From Alistipes sp. CAG:435 (GTDB lineage Bacteria; Bacteroidota; Bacteroidia; Bacteroidales; UBA932): a DNA stretch of 42,939 nt. The notes under the pieces were generated by a model, which ran no database searches, was not told where the DNA came from, and saw nothing but the letters and a program-made list of their open reading frames with translations. The DNA lies in NCBI GenBank assembly GCA_000433355.1, contig FR893156.1:1-42939 (forward strand), written 5' to 3'. A program made the translations under genes and the position numbers. Of this stretch, positions 1 to 7,412 are shown piece by piece (position 1 is the stretch's first letter; the number at the start of each line of letters is the position of its first letter).

Positions 1-726
1 TCAATGAACTTTTATATAGCGGAACCGGTCACCCGGCTTCCATTGTTTAACTTTTTAGTACGGTATATTTTTACCGAAGTATTGATATAGGAGTTGACTA
101 ACTTAATCTTATAAGAACGTTGTCCCGGGTGTGGTGTTCCTGACTTCCAGGTGCGTAAAACCCTACGCACCTGAAAACGTCATCCGTTTGACAGTCAGCG
201 AGTTTGTGTCCCAGGTGCGGAGATGTTCACGCACCTAAGAGTCATCGTCCCCGGTACAGGGCATCCTGTTGGTGTTCCGGACTTCCAGGTGTGTAAAACC
301 ATACGCACCTGAAACGCCATCCGTTGGATAGTACACAAACCGTACTGAACTATTGCGAGTTGGCGACACCAGCATTTTGTGAATATGGCGGCACGCAAAC
401 ACGCCCTAAGTGCGACGAGATGCCCGCGGATATGCCGCCTACCGATCTGGAAACCATAGGCGGCATACTACCGTGTCTCACTATGGCGTAGAAGCGTGAT
501 CGTATGCCGCTATTTTACAAAATGGCAATACATTAGTCATTTGAAAAGGCAACCATGCTCGGAGCGCTTGCCGGGTGTTGCGACTGACAGGAACGGACAG
601 CGAAATGCGATCAAACTTCAATGGGAACAGACGTAATGTGTAAGAGTAGTCAACTCGTATATAATTACCTTTATTTATAACAATAAACTTTTACAGAAAA
701 GGTATTGATTCAAGAATGTTTCCTCA
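1..726. other. gene-free region of inverted and direct repeats
   Basis: I find no convincing gene here. The stretch is dense in hairpins. A 10-bp inverted repeat, GAGTTGACTA at 91-100 and TAGTCAACTC at 647-656, with partial extension on both sides (TATA before the left copy), brackets most of it and could be the ends of a non-coding, MITE-like element of about 570 bp. A further perfect 10-bp hairpin lies at 432-441/457-466 (ATGCCGCCTA/TAGGCGGCAT). No target-site duplication was recognised, so the mobile-element reading is weak. Confidence 0.35.
133..325. repeat. pair of ~55-bp direct repeats, each carrying a perfect hairpin
   Basis: Copies at 133-188 and 271-325 share the order ggtgttcc, gacttccaggt, a hairpin, then catccgtt. 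The first hairpin is CAGGTGCGTA (148-157) paired with TACGCACCTG (164-173) around a 6-nt loop. In the second copy the left arm is changed to CAGGTGTGTA and the right arm still reads TACGCACCTG. A third, shorter AGGTGCG...CGCACCT hairpin lies between them near 215-237. Function unknown. Confidence 0.6.
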
Positions 727-1695
727 TCAGACTCCATAATGGTCAGCCTGCCCGATTGACTCCAGAACAAGGGCCAGGGCGGCCGTGTGCTTTTCCAAAA
801 TACGCTTATGACGGTTTCCGGCTCGGGCGATGTTGTTCCGGAGGTCATTTATCTTCACATTGATGGCGGTGGAGTTCCCCGAAGCGATGATCGCCCGGAC
901 ATATTCATCATAAGACATCCGCTTTTTGTCGTGGGTCAGAAGCTTCAGAGCCTCAAGCACTTCCGCCGAGAAACCATATTCATCCAAATCCTCGAAGGTG
1001 ACATCAGAGTCCTCGACAACATCGTGGAGGAAGCCGACTATTTTCTCGTTCTTGGTCTGCCCGGCGATGCCAACGGCGAGGGAATGGAGGATGTCGGGGT
1101 TGCCGTCAAGGTCCCTCTTGTTGCGAAAGACAGTCGATGCGATGGCCACCGCCTCATCAATCCCGGACTCAAAATATTCCTTGAGATCCTTTGTGCTCCA
1201 ATATGTGCCGGAGCCAAAAAACTTCAACCTCTCAACCACTTCAAACAAAGTCAGCACACTGAAGTACATCTTCAGATTGTGTAAAGGAATATGAAAGTTC
1301 GGACCGTCTCCCTTTGTGTCCGTAAACTCCACCCTTGACAATTCCTCGGTTCCCGTGAAATCTACTTTCGTGTCACAAATCCTCATCCTTACAAATCCAT
1401 ATTCCTCATCCATCTCGACAACTTGGATAAGAATCTTTTCAAATGAATATGACTGTGACAGGACCAGATTTAACTCCTCCTCGTAACCGTCCTCGACCCA
1501 TCCCACCAGTTCATTGATTCCCACCTCTCTACGGAAATCCATATAACCGTTCGTCTCAATATGGACCTCCAGTCCATACGGTTTCAGGAAACTGAGATCT
1601 TGAAACTCCCTCACACTGACAGGCACACGATACCGGGCCTCAAAGTCGTCCGCGTTCTTGTAGAACGCCGCAAAGATAAGATACCTCATAAGCAT
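727..1695 (-). CDS. HD-domain protein resembling the (p)ppGpp hydrolase fold
   Basis: A 322-residue protein if it starts at the ATG at 1695; the frame is open to 1767, but the upstream residues look non-coding and MLMRYLIFAAF is a more natural start. The N-terminal two thirds resemble nothing I recognise. The C-terminal third has the signature of RelA/SpoT-type HD phosphohydrolases: a histidine in ILHSLAV, the metal-binding HDVVED motif and a KINDLRNN motif matching the family's K-x-x-D-R-x-x-N. This suggests a metal-dependent (p)ppGpp or nucleotide hydrolase without a synthetase domain (MESH-like). The substrate is inferred. It stands alone, pointing away from the neighbouring methylase module. 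Three GAATAT-type motifs fall inside the gene. Confidence 0.75.
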   Translation of the reverse strand: MLMRYLIFAAFYKNADDFEARYRVPVSVREFQDLSFLKPYGLEVHIETNGYMDFRREVGINELVGWVEDGYEEELNLVLSQSYSFEKILIQVVEMDEEYGFVRMRICDTKVDFTGTEELSRVEFTDTKGDGPNFHIPLHNLKMYFSVLTLFEVVERLKFFGSGTYWSTKDLKEYFESGIDEAVAIASTVFRNKRDLDGNPDILHSLAVGIAGQTKNEKIVGFLHDVVEDSDVTFEDLDEYGFSAEVLEALKLLTHDKKRMSYDEYVRAIIASGNSTAINVKINDLRNNIARAGNRHKRILEKHTAALALVLESIGQADHYGV

Positions 1696-1941
1696 TGTTT
1701 TTGTTACCGGCCTTGGTGTCAGACAAAAACAGTCGCCGTCCTCGGCAGCCGTCCTTGTCATCGACAACCACTGCCAAAATATTTATGAATTGAAAATTAC
1801 CGGACAGGCAGAGCCGCCTGTCGCTCACAACACAAAAATAAGAAAATCTCTTGAGATTGCAAAGCCATTTATGAAGATTCGCTTTTACCGTCCCTCTGTC
1901 CAATAAGGTTGCCAGGAATTCTTTGCGACTCTCTCTTGGGA
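1696..1941. other. gap without a recognisable gene
   Basis: About 250 bp between the HD gene start and the first 110-bp repeat. It contains a perfect 7-bp hairpin (GACAGGC/GCCTGTC near 1803-1822). An open frame on the minus strand through this region has no features of a real protein. Confidence 0.5.
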
Positions 1942-2050
1942 CCGTGGCAGGTAAGTGGCTGATTTTCAAGCGAAACGAAGATATCCTGGTGCTGGATTCT
2001 GCACCAGGACATCTTTGTTTTTATTCATTATCAAGAGGTTAGGCGCCACG
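1942..2050. repeat. ~110-bp dispersed element, copy 1 (left flank of methylase module)
   Basis: This copy is about 90% identical by eye to 4625-4734, in the same orientation. The ends are inverted (CGTGGC at 1943-1948, GCCACG at 2045-2050). Inside are the conserved block TAAGTGGCTGATTTTCAA and a long hairpin built around TCCTGGTGC/GCACCAGGA flanked by T- and A-runs, which could end transcription in either direction. The right end reads GTTAGGCGCCACG. Together with copy 2 it brackets the promoter, leader, methylase and DUF262-HNH genes, as attachment-site duplications would. A third, more diverged copy of the same length lies at 9773-9880. Confidence 0.8.
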
Positions 2051-2062
2051 TGGTTTTTACCC

Positions 2063-2094
2063 TTTTGATTAGTCATCACATTTTACTACCTTTG
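2063..2094 (+). promoter_or_regulatory. Bacteroidota-type promoter of the methylase operon
   Basis: TTTTG at 2063-2067 and TACCTTTG at 2087-2094 are separated by 19 bp, the canonical arrangement for the primary sigma factor of Bacteroidota (-33 TTG, -7 TAnnTTTG). The transcript would start near 2100, leaving about 430 nt of leader before the methylase ATG at 2532. The promoter lies just inside the left 110-bp repeat, so the module carries its own promoter. Confidence 0.7.
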
Positions 2095-2096
2095 TC

Positions 2097-2529
2097 TTTG
2101 CCGGTCTTGATGTAGGCGACACTATGCGGATCAAAGGCCGGCAAATGTGGAGCGGGGCAACCCGTTGAAGCAAGGACATATTTATAAATGCAGCATTTGC
2201 TATTATTTCGCGTTTACCGAAAGCCTCGCAACCTTTTCGCATATAAACCGCAGGAATAATAAGCAGGAGTATCTCGTATGAGTAACTCCTCACCCAATTA
2301 ATGCAATGCCCGCACCCGGTTTCGGGTGTGAGTCGCTTATGTGGGTGGGAAGGTGCTCGCGAGGCTACCTTGGTAAACGCAATAAGAGGCTCACACCTTT
2401 CTTGTTGCGTTAAGTCTCTGAATAGGATAGGACTATTAGTAGGATAAGGCTTGACGGTGGATGAAGCCGCCAACGGGTCCGTTCCATCAGAGACAAGTGA
2501 TTGATAGTGATGCTCTAAACTATCAATCA
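2097..2529 (+). ncRNA. structured 5' leader or small RNA of the methylase operon
   Basis: No convincing ORF, but many pairings. A ~15-bp stem begins at the predicted transcript start (TTTGCCGG 2097-2104 with CCGGCAAA 2138-2145, extended by CTTGAT/ATCAAAG with one bulge). A long-range helix joins GCGTTTACC 2210-2218 to GGTAAACGC 2372-2380 and, inside it, GCCTCGC 2223-2229 to GCGAGGC 2359-2365. Competing pairings use the same bases: AACGCAATAAG 2376-2386 with CTTGTTGCGTT 2401-2411, and GGTGTGAG 2325-2332 with CTCACACC 2390-2397. Others are CACCCG/CGGGTG (2313-2328) and GTCTCTGA/TCAGAGAC (2414-2494). An 11-bp stem, TGATTGATAGT/ACTATCAATCA (2498-2529), ends two bases before the ATG. The alternatives suggest a switch. 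I match it to no known RNA class. Confidence 0.6.
2498..2529 (+). promoter_or_regulatory. perfect 11-bp inverted repeat abutting the methylase start codon
   Basis: TGATTGATAGT (2498-2508) and ACTATCAATCA (2519-2529) flank a 10-nt loop and end two bases before the ATG at 2532. As RNA it would sequester the initiation region. As DNA it is a plausible operator for self-control of the methylase, which restriction-modification systems often need. Which of the two applies cannot be decided from sequence. Confidence 0.55.
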
Positions 2530-2531
2530 TT

Positions 2532-3512
2532 ATGGCCGGGAACAATAACCTTAACAAGGCTAAGAGCGCGAAGAAAGATGAGTTCTACACCCAGCTTTCG
2601 GACATTGAGAATGAGTTGAGGCATTACAGGGAGCATTTCAAAGGAAAGACAGTCCTTTGCAACTGTGATGACCCGAGAGTCAGCAATTTCTTTCATTATT
2701 TCTCCTACAACTTTGAGTTTCTTGGACTTAGAAAACTCATCACAACCTGCTACAAGAATCAGGATATGGATCTGTTCAGCCGGAACGACTGCGAGTCCGC
2801 GATCTGGCTTGAATATTTCGGCGACAGGAACGGTGACCGTGTGCCAAGCCCGGAGGAGATCGGAATCCACAAACTTAAAGGAGACGGTGACTTCCGCAGT
2901 CCGGAGTGCATCGAGCTGCTCAAAGAGGCTGACATTGTCGTCACGAACCCACCGTTCAGCCTCTTTCGTGAATATGTCGCCCAACTCATCGAGTATGACA
3001 AGAAGTTTATAATCATCGGCAATCAAAACGCACTGAAATACAAAGAGATCTTCCCGTTAATCAAAGAGGACAAACTATGGTTGGGGATGGAATATGGCAA
3101 TATGAAATTCATAGTCCCCGATGAATATGAGATGCGCTCTACCAGAAGTTGGCGTGACGAGAAAGGGAATAATTGGAGAAGTCTCGGAAATTCTTGCTGG
3201 TTCACAAACCTTATCAACAAAAGGCGTAATCTGCCGATTATCCTTTGGCAGAAATACAGCCCGGAATGTTATCAGCGGTACGATGACTATGACGCGATTA
3301 ATGTGGATCTCGTTAATGATATACCTTGTGATTATGAGGGTGTGATGGGTGTTCCGATCACGTATCTTTATCAGTACAACCCAGACCAGTTTGAGATTGT
3401 CGGAGAATTGAATCACGGCTGCGACAACAAGTATGATTTGGGAAGACCGACAATCAATGGTGTGGACAAATATGTACGGATCCTTATCAAAAAGAGAATT
3501 AAAGCACTGTAA
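2532..3512 (+). CDS. EcoRI-family adenine-specific DNA methyltransferase
   Basis: The 326-residue protein belongs to the EcoRI modification methylase family, which transfers a methyl group from S-adenosylmethionine to adenine in DNA. Evidence: an N-terminal KDEFYTQ segment, the cofactor-site motif VLCNCDDPRVSNFF at about 41-54 as in M.EcoRI, and the catalytic NPPF motif at 139-142 (VVTNPPFSLFREY). Length is normal for the family. The ATG at 2532 follows the structured leader. The next gene starts 3 bp after the stop, so the two are almost certainly co-transcribed. No EcoRI-like endonuclease is present; the partner is a DUF262-HNH protein. The target site is unknown. M.EcoRI itself modifies GAATTC, which is not unusually frequent here. 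Confidence 0.88.
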   Translation: MAGNNNLNKAKSAKKDEFYTQLSDIENELRHYREHFKGKTVLCNCDDPRVSNFFHYFSYNFEFLGLRKLITTCYKNQDMDLFSRNDCESAIWLEYFGDRNGDRVPSPEEIGIHKLKGDGDFRSPECIELLKEADIVVTNPPFSLFREYVAQLIEYDKKFIIIGNQNALKYKEIFPLIKEDKLWLGMEYGNMKFIVPDEYEMRSTRSWRDEKGNNWRSLGNSCWFTNLINKRRNLPIILWQKYSPECYQRYDDYDAINVDLVNDIPCDYEGVMGVPITYLYQYNPDQFEIVGELNHGCDNKYDLGRPTINGVDKYVRILIKKRIKAL

Positions 3513-3515
3513 ATT

Positions 3516-4613
3516 ATGGATATAACACTGAAAGAGATAACCGTCAGGGAACTGACGGACGGTTACGTTGACAATGCCGAGGACGGTGTACGGGGATATT
3601 CAGGGCTATTGGACATCAGGCCACCGTATCAGCGGGAGTTCGTCTATGGGGAGAAGCAGCGCGACGCTGTGATTGACACTGTGATGAAGGGTTTCCCGCT
3701 GAACGTTATGTATTGGGCGACAAGGGAAGACGGGACCTTTGAGGTCATTGACGGGCAGCAGCGTACCATCTCTCTTTGCCAATATGTCGGCGGGGATTTC
3801 AGCTTTGATTTCCGCGCTTTCCACAACCTCCAGAATGACGAACAGGATAGACTGCTGAACTACAAATTGATGATCTACATCTGTACTGGTTCTGACAGCG
3901 AGAAACTCCAATGGTTCAAGACCATCAACATCGCCGGAGAGAAACTGACCGATCAGGAACTGAGAAACGCTGTCTATTCCGGCTCTTGGCTGTCCGATGC
4001 CAAGCGGTATTTCAGCAAATCCGGTTGCGCCGCCTATGGCTTGGCAAACAAGTACTTGACCGGCTCTCCGATTCGTCAGGACTACCTTGAGACCGCCATC
4101 CGATGGATCTCTCACGGAAACATAGAAGTCTATATGTCCAAGCATCAGCACGATCTGAACGCCAATGAGTTATGGCTTTATTTCCAGAGGGTTATCGAAT
4201 GGATAAAAGTAATGTTGCCGAAATATCGCAAGGAGATGAAAGGTGTTCCGTGGGGAGATCTATACGAAAAATATTCAACAAGGACATTCGACACGCAGGC
4301 ATTGGAGGCGCAAGTTGCACGGTTAATGATGGACAGCGATGTCAAACGGAAATCAGGAATATATTCATACATCTTCGATGGCGACGAGCGTCATCTTGAC
4401 ATCAGGACCTTTGACGACAACACCAAGAGGGAGGTTTACGAGAGGCAGGGCGGGCATTGCGCCAACCCGGATTGCCCGCGCAAGGGGGAAGTCCTTGACA
4501 TCAGCGAGATGGAGGCCGACCACATCACCCCTTGGAAGGAGGGCGGACGGACTGTGGCCGACAACTGTCAGATGCTCTGCCGGGACTGCAACCGACGCAA
4601 AGGCGCAAAGTAA
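3516..4613 (+). CDS. DUF262 (GmrSD N-terminal-type) and HNH nuclease fusion
   Basis: 365 residues. The N-terminal DUF262 domain has the ParB-like core IDGQQRT at 78-84 and the preceding PPYQREFVYGEKQRD segment; in GmrSD-type proteins this domain couples nucleotide hydrolysis to DNA restriction. The C-terminus (about 312-365) is an HNH nuclease with a zinc-binding pair of cysteine motifs (CANPDC and CRDC) and the core EADHITPW followed by NCQML. Three bp separate it from the methylase, so the likely role is the cleavage partner of a methylase-guarded defence system; that is inference, because DUF262-HNH proteins are often encoded alone. Copy 2 of the 110-bp repeat and its terminator hairpin follow the stop immediately. 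Confidence 0.85.
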   Translation: MDITLKEITVRELTDGYVDNAEDGVRGYSGLLDIRPPYQREFVYGEKQRDAVIDTVMKGFPLNVMYWATREDGTFEVIDGQQRTISLCQYVGGDFSFDFRAFHNLQNDEQDRLLNYKLMIYICTGSDSEKLQWFKTINIAGEKLTDQELRNAVYSGSWLSDAKRYFSKSGCAAYGLANKYLTGSPIRQDYLETAIRWISHGNIEVYMSKHQHDLNANELWLYFQRVIEWIKVMLPKYRKEMKGVPWGDLYEKYSTRTFDTQALEAQVARLMMDSDVKRKSGIYSYIFDGDERHLDIRTFDDNTKREVYERQGGHCANPDCPRKGEVLDISEMEADHITPWKEGGRTVADNCQMLCRDCNRRKGAK

Positions 4614-4624
4614 TATGTAGAAAG

Positions 4625-4734
4625 CCGTGGCAGGTAAGTGGCTGATTTTCAAGTAAAACAAAGATGTCCTGGTGCTGGATTCCGCACCAGGAGATCTTTG
4701 TTTTTATTCATTATCAAGGAGTTAGATGCCACGG
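4625..4734. repeat. ~110-bp dispersed element, copy 2 (right flank of methylase module, overlaps aroC end)
   Basis: Direct repeat of 1942-2050. Terminal inverted repeat GCCGTGGCA (4624-4632) / TGCCACGGC (4727-4735). The right end overlaps the last codons of aroC: GTTAGATGCCACGG encodes the Arg-Gly-Ile-stop end on the minus strand. The same right end in copy 1 could encode Arg-Gly-Ala-stop. This fits insertion of the module at the 3' end of aroC with duplication of that end, but a dispersed repeat used by chance is also possible. Confidence 0.8.
4656..4705. terminator. hairpin terminator between the DUF262-HNH gene and aroC
   Basis: A ~20-bp stem (4656-4675 paired with 4684-4703, one mismatch) centred on TCCTGGTGC/GCACCAGGA, with loop TGGATTCC and a run of T at 4701-4705. 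Read from the other strand the stem is also followed by T residues, so it may serve both the plus-strand operon and the convergent aroC gene. Confidence 0.7.
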
Positions 4735-5708
4735 CCTTTCAGGTCGGCGAGAACGATGGCGGCGACAGCCTCGACGATGACGGGGGTGCGGAGGGCGAAA
4801 CAGACATCGTGACGGCCCGGAACGTTGAGGGTGGTTTGCTCGCCGGTCTTGATGTTGAGGGTGGTCTGGGATCTGGTGATGCTGGAGGTCGGCTTGAAGG
4901 CTACACGAAATACTACCGGAGAGCCGTTCGTGATACCGCCGTTGATGCCGCCGGAACCGTTCTTCACGGTGGTCACAGAACCTTCTTTAAGCTCAAGAGA
5001 GTCATTATGTTCCGAGCCTTTCATCCGGGCGGCCGCGAAACCGTCACCGAACTCGATTCCACGGACTCCCGGAATGGAGAAGACGGCGTGCGAAATCAGG
5101 GACTCGACCGAATCGAAGAACGGTTCTCCAAGACCGGCAGGAACTCCGGAGACCCGGCACTCGACAATGCCGCCAAGCGAATCGCCTTCCTTGGAGGTTT
5201 TGTCCAGAAGATCGCCCCACTTGGACTTGTCCGTCTCTCCTCCGATCTCTATCAAACCGGCCTCAAAGCTGAGCCCGTGACACATTTTCTTTGCGATGAC
5301 TCCGGCGGCGACCAGCGGAAGGGTTATCCTGCCTGAGAAATGCCCACCTCCACGAGGGTCATTGAAGCCGTTCCACTTGACGGAAGCGACATAGTCGGCG
5401 TGCCCTGGACGCGGCACAGCCTTAAGAGCCTCATAGTCAGAAGACCGAGTATTGTTGTTCTTGAATATGACTGCGATCGGTGCTCCGGTTGAGTGTCCAT
5501 CGAAGACTCCGCTCAGAATCTCCGGCTCGTCCGCCTCGATGCGTGGTGTGGTACCCTTCGCTCCACTCTTGCGGCGAAGAATGTCCGGCATGAAGTCCTC
5601 TACACCAAGCTCTATCCCCGGCATGACACCATCCACGACCACACCAATCGCCGCCCCGTGCGACTCCCCGAAGATCTCAACCCTGAAATTACGTCCGAAT
5701 GCGTTCAT
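4722..5708 (-). CDS. aroC: chorismate synthase
   Basis: 328 residues. Converts 5-enolpyruvylshikimate-3-phosphate to chorismate using reduced FMN, the last common step of aromatic amino acid synthesis. Recognised by the N-terminal FGESHG motif, RRKSGAKGTTPRIEADEPEI, RPGHADY, DPRGGGHFSGRITLPLVAAG, the NGGITNG loop and the C-terminal GRHDVCFALRTPVIVEA. The start at 5708 (MNAFGRNF) is chosen because it fits the family N-terminus and lies just downstream of a minus-strand -7 box at 5741-5748; the frame remains open to 5816. Its last codons lie inside the 110-bp repeat. The cytoplasmic enzyme is encoded divergently from sufB. Confidence 0.97.
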   Translation of the reverse strand: MNAFGRNFRVEIFGESHGAAIGVVVDGVMPGIELGVEDFMPDILRRKSGAKGTTPRIEADEPEILSGVFDGHSTGAPIAVIFKNNNTRSSDYEALKAVPRPGHADYVASVKWNGFNDPRGGGHFSGRITLPLVAAGVIAKKMCHGLSFEAGLIEIGGETDKSKWGDLLDKTSKEGDSLGGIVECRVSGVPAGLGEPFFDSVESLISHAVFSIPGVRGIEFGDGFAAARMKGSEHNDSLELKEGSVTTVKNGSGGINGGITNGSPVVFRVAFKPTSSITRSQTTLNIKTGEQTTLNVPGRHDVCFALRTPVIVEAVAAIVLADLKGRGI

Positions 5709-5740
5709 TGTATATTCAAAAATTAATAAGTCCGTCCTTG

Positions 5741-5748
5741 CAAAAATA
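5741..5748 (-). promoter_or_regulatory. putative aroC promoter -7 box
   Basis: Reads TATTTTTG on the minus strand, matching TAnnTTTG, about 33 bp before the aroC ATG. No clear -33 TTG at the usual spacing, so it is tentative. It overlaps the control region of divergent sufB. Confidence 0.45.
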
Positions 5749-5774
5749 CACTTTTCTTGTGGAATAAAATATGC

Positions 5775-5782
5775 TATCTTTG
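5775..5782 (+). promoter_or_regulatory. putative suf operon promoter -7 box
   Basis: TATCTTTG matches the Bacteroidota -7 consensus TAnnTTTG, with a TTG at 5757-5759, closer than the usual ~19 bp. A start near 5788 would give a leader of about 65 nt before the sufB ATG at 5853. Confidence 0.55.
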
Positions 5783-5852
5783 TAGTAATATCCTCAAAAG
5801 GCCGTTTTGTGTTCAAACACGGCGGATTATGAGGGTGAAACTACTTATTGGA

Positions 5853-7301
5853 ATGGACATTAAGGAAGAAGACAAGATAATTCAGGAGGTCACCAGACAG
5901 GAGTACAAGGAGGGCTTCGTCACCGATGTCGGCCAGGATTTCATTCCCAAGGGACTGAACGAGGACATCATCCGTACCATCTCACGGCTCAAGGAAGAGC
6001 CGGAATGGATGCTGGAGTTCCGGCTGGGCGCTTTCCGGAAGTGGCAGAAAATGGAGATGCCCGAGTGGGGGCATCTGGACATGCCCGTAATTGATTTTCA
6101 AGACATTATCTACTACGCAGCCCCAAAAAAGAATTCGGAACGCCCGAAGGAGATCGACCCGAAGCTGGAGGAGACGTTCGAGAAACTTGGCATCCCGGTA
6201 AGGGAGCGTGAGGCTCTCGCCGGAGTCGTGGCCGTGGACGCGGTCTTCGATTCGGTCTCCGTGGCCACAACATTCAGGGCATCGCTGGCTGAGAAAGGAA
6301 TCATATTCTGCAGCTTCTCGGAGGCCGTCAAGGAGCATCCGGATCTGGTGCGGAAATATCTCGCCTCGGTGGTTCCGGTAGGGGACAATTTCTTTGCGGC
6401 ACTCAACTCGGCGGTCTTCAGCGACGGCAGTTTCTGCTATATTCCCAAAGGGGTCAGGTGCCCGATGGAGCTTTCAAGCTACTTTAGGATCAACGCCGCC
6501 GGCACAGGCCAGTTCGAGAGGACGCTCATCGTGGCGGACGAAGGGTCTCAACTGAGCTACATGGAGGGCTGCACGGCTCCGATGCGTGACGAGAACCAGC
6601 TTCACGCGGCGGTGGTGGAGATCGTGGTCGAGAAAGACGCCGACGTGAAATATTCAACGGTGCAGAACTGGTACCCAGGGGATGCGCAGGGGCGCGGAGG
6701 AATCCTTAACCTCGTGACCAAAAGGGGAATATGCAAGGGCAGCGGCTCGCATCTGAGCTGGACGCAGGTCGAGACGGGTTCGGCGATCACTTGGAAATAT
6801 CCTTCCACGATCCTGAAGGGAGACTACTCCTCGTCGGAATTCTACTCGGTCGCCGTGACCAACAACTATCAGCAGGCGGACACCGGAACAAAGATGATCC
6901 ACATCGGCCGCGGCACGAAGAGCCGGATCGTAAGTAAAGGAATATCAGCGGGTCACAGCCAGAACAGTTACCGTGGTCTGGTCCGGATGAACGCCGGAGC
7001 GGCCGGAGCGCGCAACTACTCGCAGTGCGACAGCCTGCTGATCGGCTCGCAGTGCGGGGCGCACACGTTCCCGGACATCCAAAGCGCCAACCCGACCGCG
7101 ATCGTGGAACACGAGGCGACGACCTCGAAGATCAGCGACGAGCAGCTGTTCTATTGCAACCAGAGGGGGCTCGGGCCTGAGGACGCGGTCGGCCTGATCG
7201 TCAACGGCTACGCCCACGAGGTGCTTTCCCGCCTCCCGATGGAGTTCGCCGTAGAAGCCACCAAACTGCTTCAGGTCTCCCTCGAAGGTTCGGTGGGTTA
7301 A
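5853..7301 (+). CDS. sufB: Fe-S cluster scaffold protein SufB
   Basis: 482 residues. SufB, with SufC and SufD, forms the scaffold complex on which iron-sulfur clusters are assembled in the cytoplasm. Family hallmarks are present in order: the N-terminal YKEGFVTDVGQD region, FRLGAFRKWQKM, the SUF core with QFERTLIVADEGSQLSYMEGC and GIFVSKGISAGH-like segments, and the C-terminal block with HEATTSKISDEQLFYCNQRG. The start at 5853 (MDIKEED) fits the family; the frame is open upstream to 5757 through the promoter. It begins the same-strand run sufB-pnuC-sufC-sufD-ispE. No sufS or sufE is in the window. Confidence 0.96.
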   Translation: MDIKEEDKIIQEVTRQEYKEGFVTDVGQDFIPKGLNEDIIRTISRLKEEPEWMLEFRLGAFRKWQKMEMPEWGHLDMPVIDFQDIIYYAAPKKNSERPKEIDPKLEETFEKLGIPVREREALAGVVAVDAVFDSVSVATTFRASLAEKGIIFCSFSEAVKEHPDLVRKYLASVVPVGDNFFAALNSAVFSDGSFCYIPKGVRCPMELSSYFRINAAGTGQFERTLIVADEGSQLSYMEGCTAPMRDENQLHAAVVEIVVEKDADVKYSTVQNWYPGDAQGRGGILNLVTKRGICKGSGSHLSWTQVETGSAITWKYPSTILKGDYSSSEFYSVAVTNNYQQADTGTKMIHIGRGTKSRIVSKGISAGHSQNSYRGLVRMNAGAAGARNYSQCDSLLIGSQCGAHTFPDIQSANPTAIVEHEATTSKISDEQLFYCNQRGLGPEDAVGLIVNGYAHEVLSRLPMEFAVEATKLLQVSLEGSVG

Positions 7302-7412
7302 TGAATATATTCACAAGCATTTCTGAATATTCCGGAAGTGCCTGAACAGGTGGGCAATCACCTTAATAATTCTTCAGCAAACGATTGCCGGTTTGCGGTG
7401 ACTTGAACATTT

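Noticed and set aside
133..325. CRISPR array in the 5' repeats
   Set aside because: Only two copies, imperfect, with a spacer of about 80 bp, and no cas genes.
1640..1969. Minus-strand ORF with the KISHLPAT peptide, also seen near 4640
   Set aside because: The shared peptide comes only from the 110-bp DNA repeat; no independent sign of coding.
2097..2529. Known RNA classes (tmRNA, RNase P, HEARO/omega RNA, group II intron, retron msr)
   Set aside because: None of their conserved sequence hallmarks was visible and no IscB, reverse transcriptase or tmRNA-type 3' end is present.
2532..3512. GAATAT motif as the recognition site of the EcoRI-family methylase
   Set aside because: M.EcoRI modifies GAATTC and the motif is spread through the whole window, far from the module. 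The shared GAAT is suggestive but not evidence.
1942..4734. Integron attC sites flanking a gene cassette
   Set aside because: The right ends fit GTTRRRY, but no matching RYYYAAC box is present at the left ends and no integrase is in the window. Kept only as a similarity in the findings.
7302..7412. Thiamine (TPP) riboswitch before pnuC
   Set aside because: The conserved CTGAGA and ACCTGATCTGGATAATGC-type blocks are absent.
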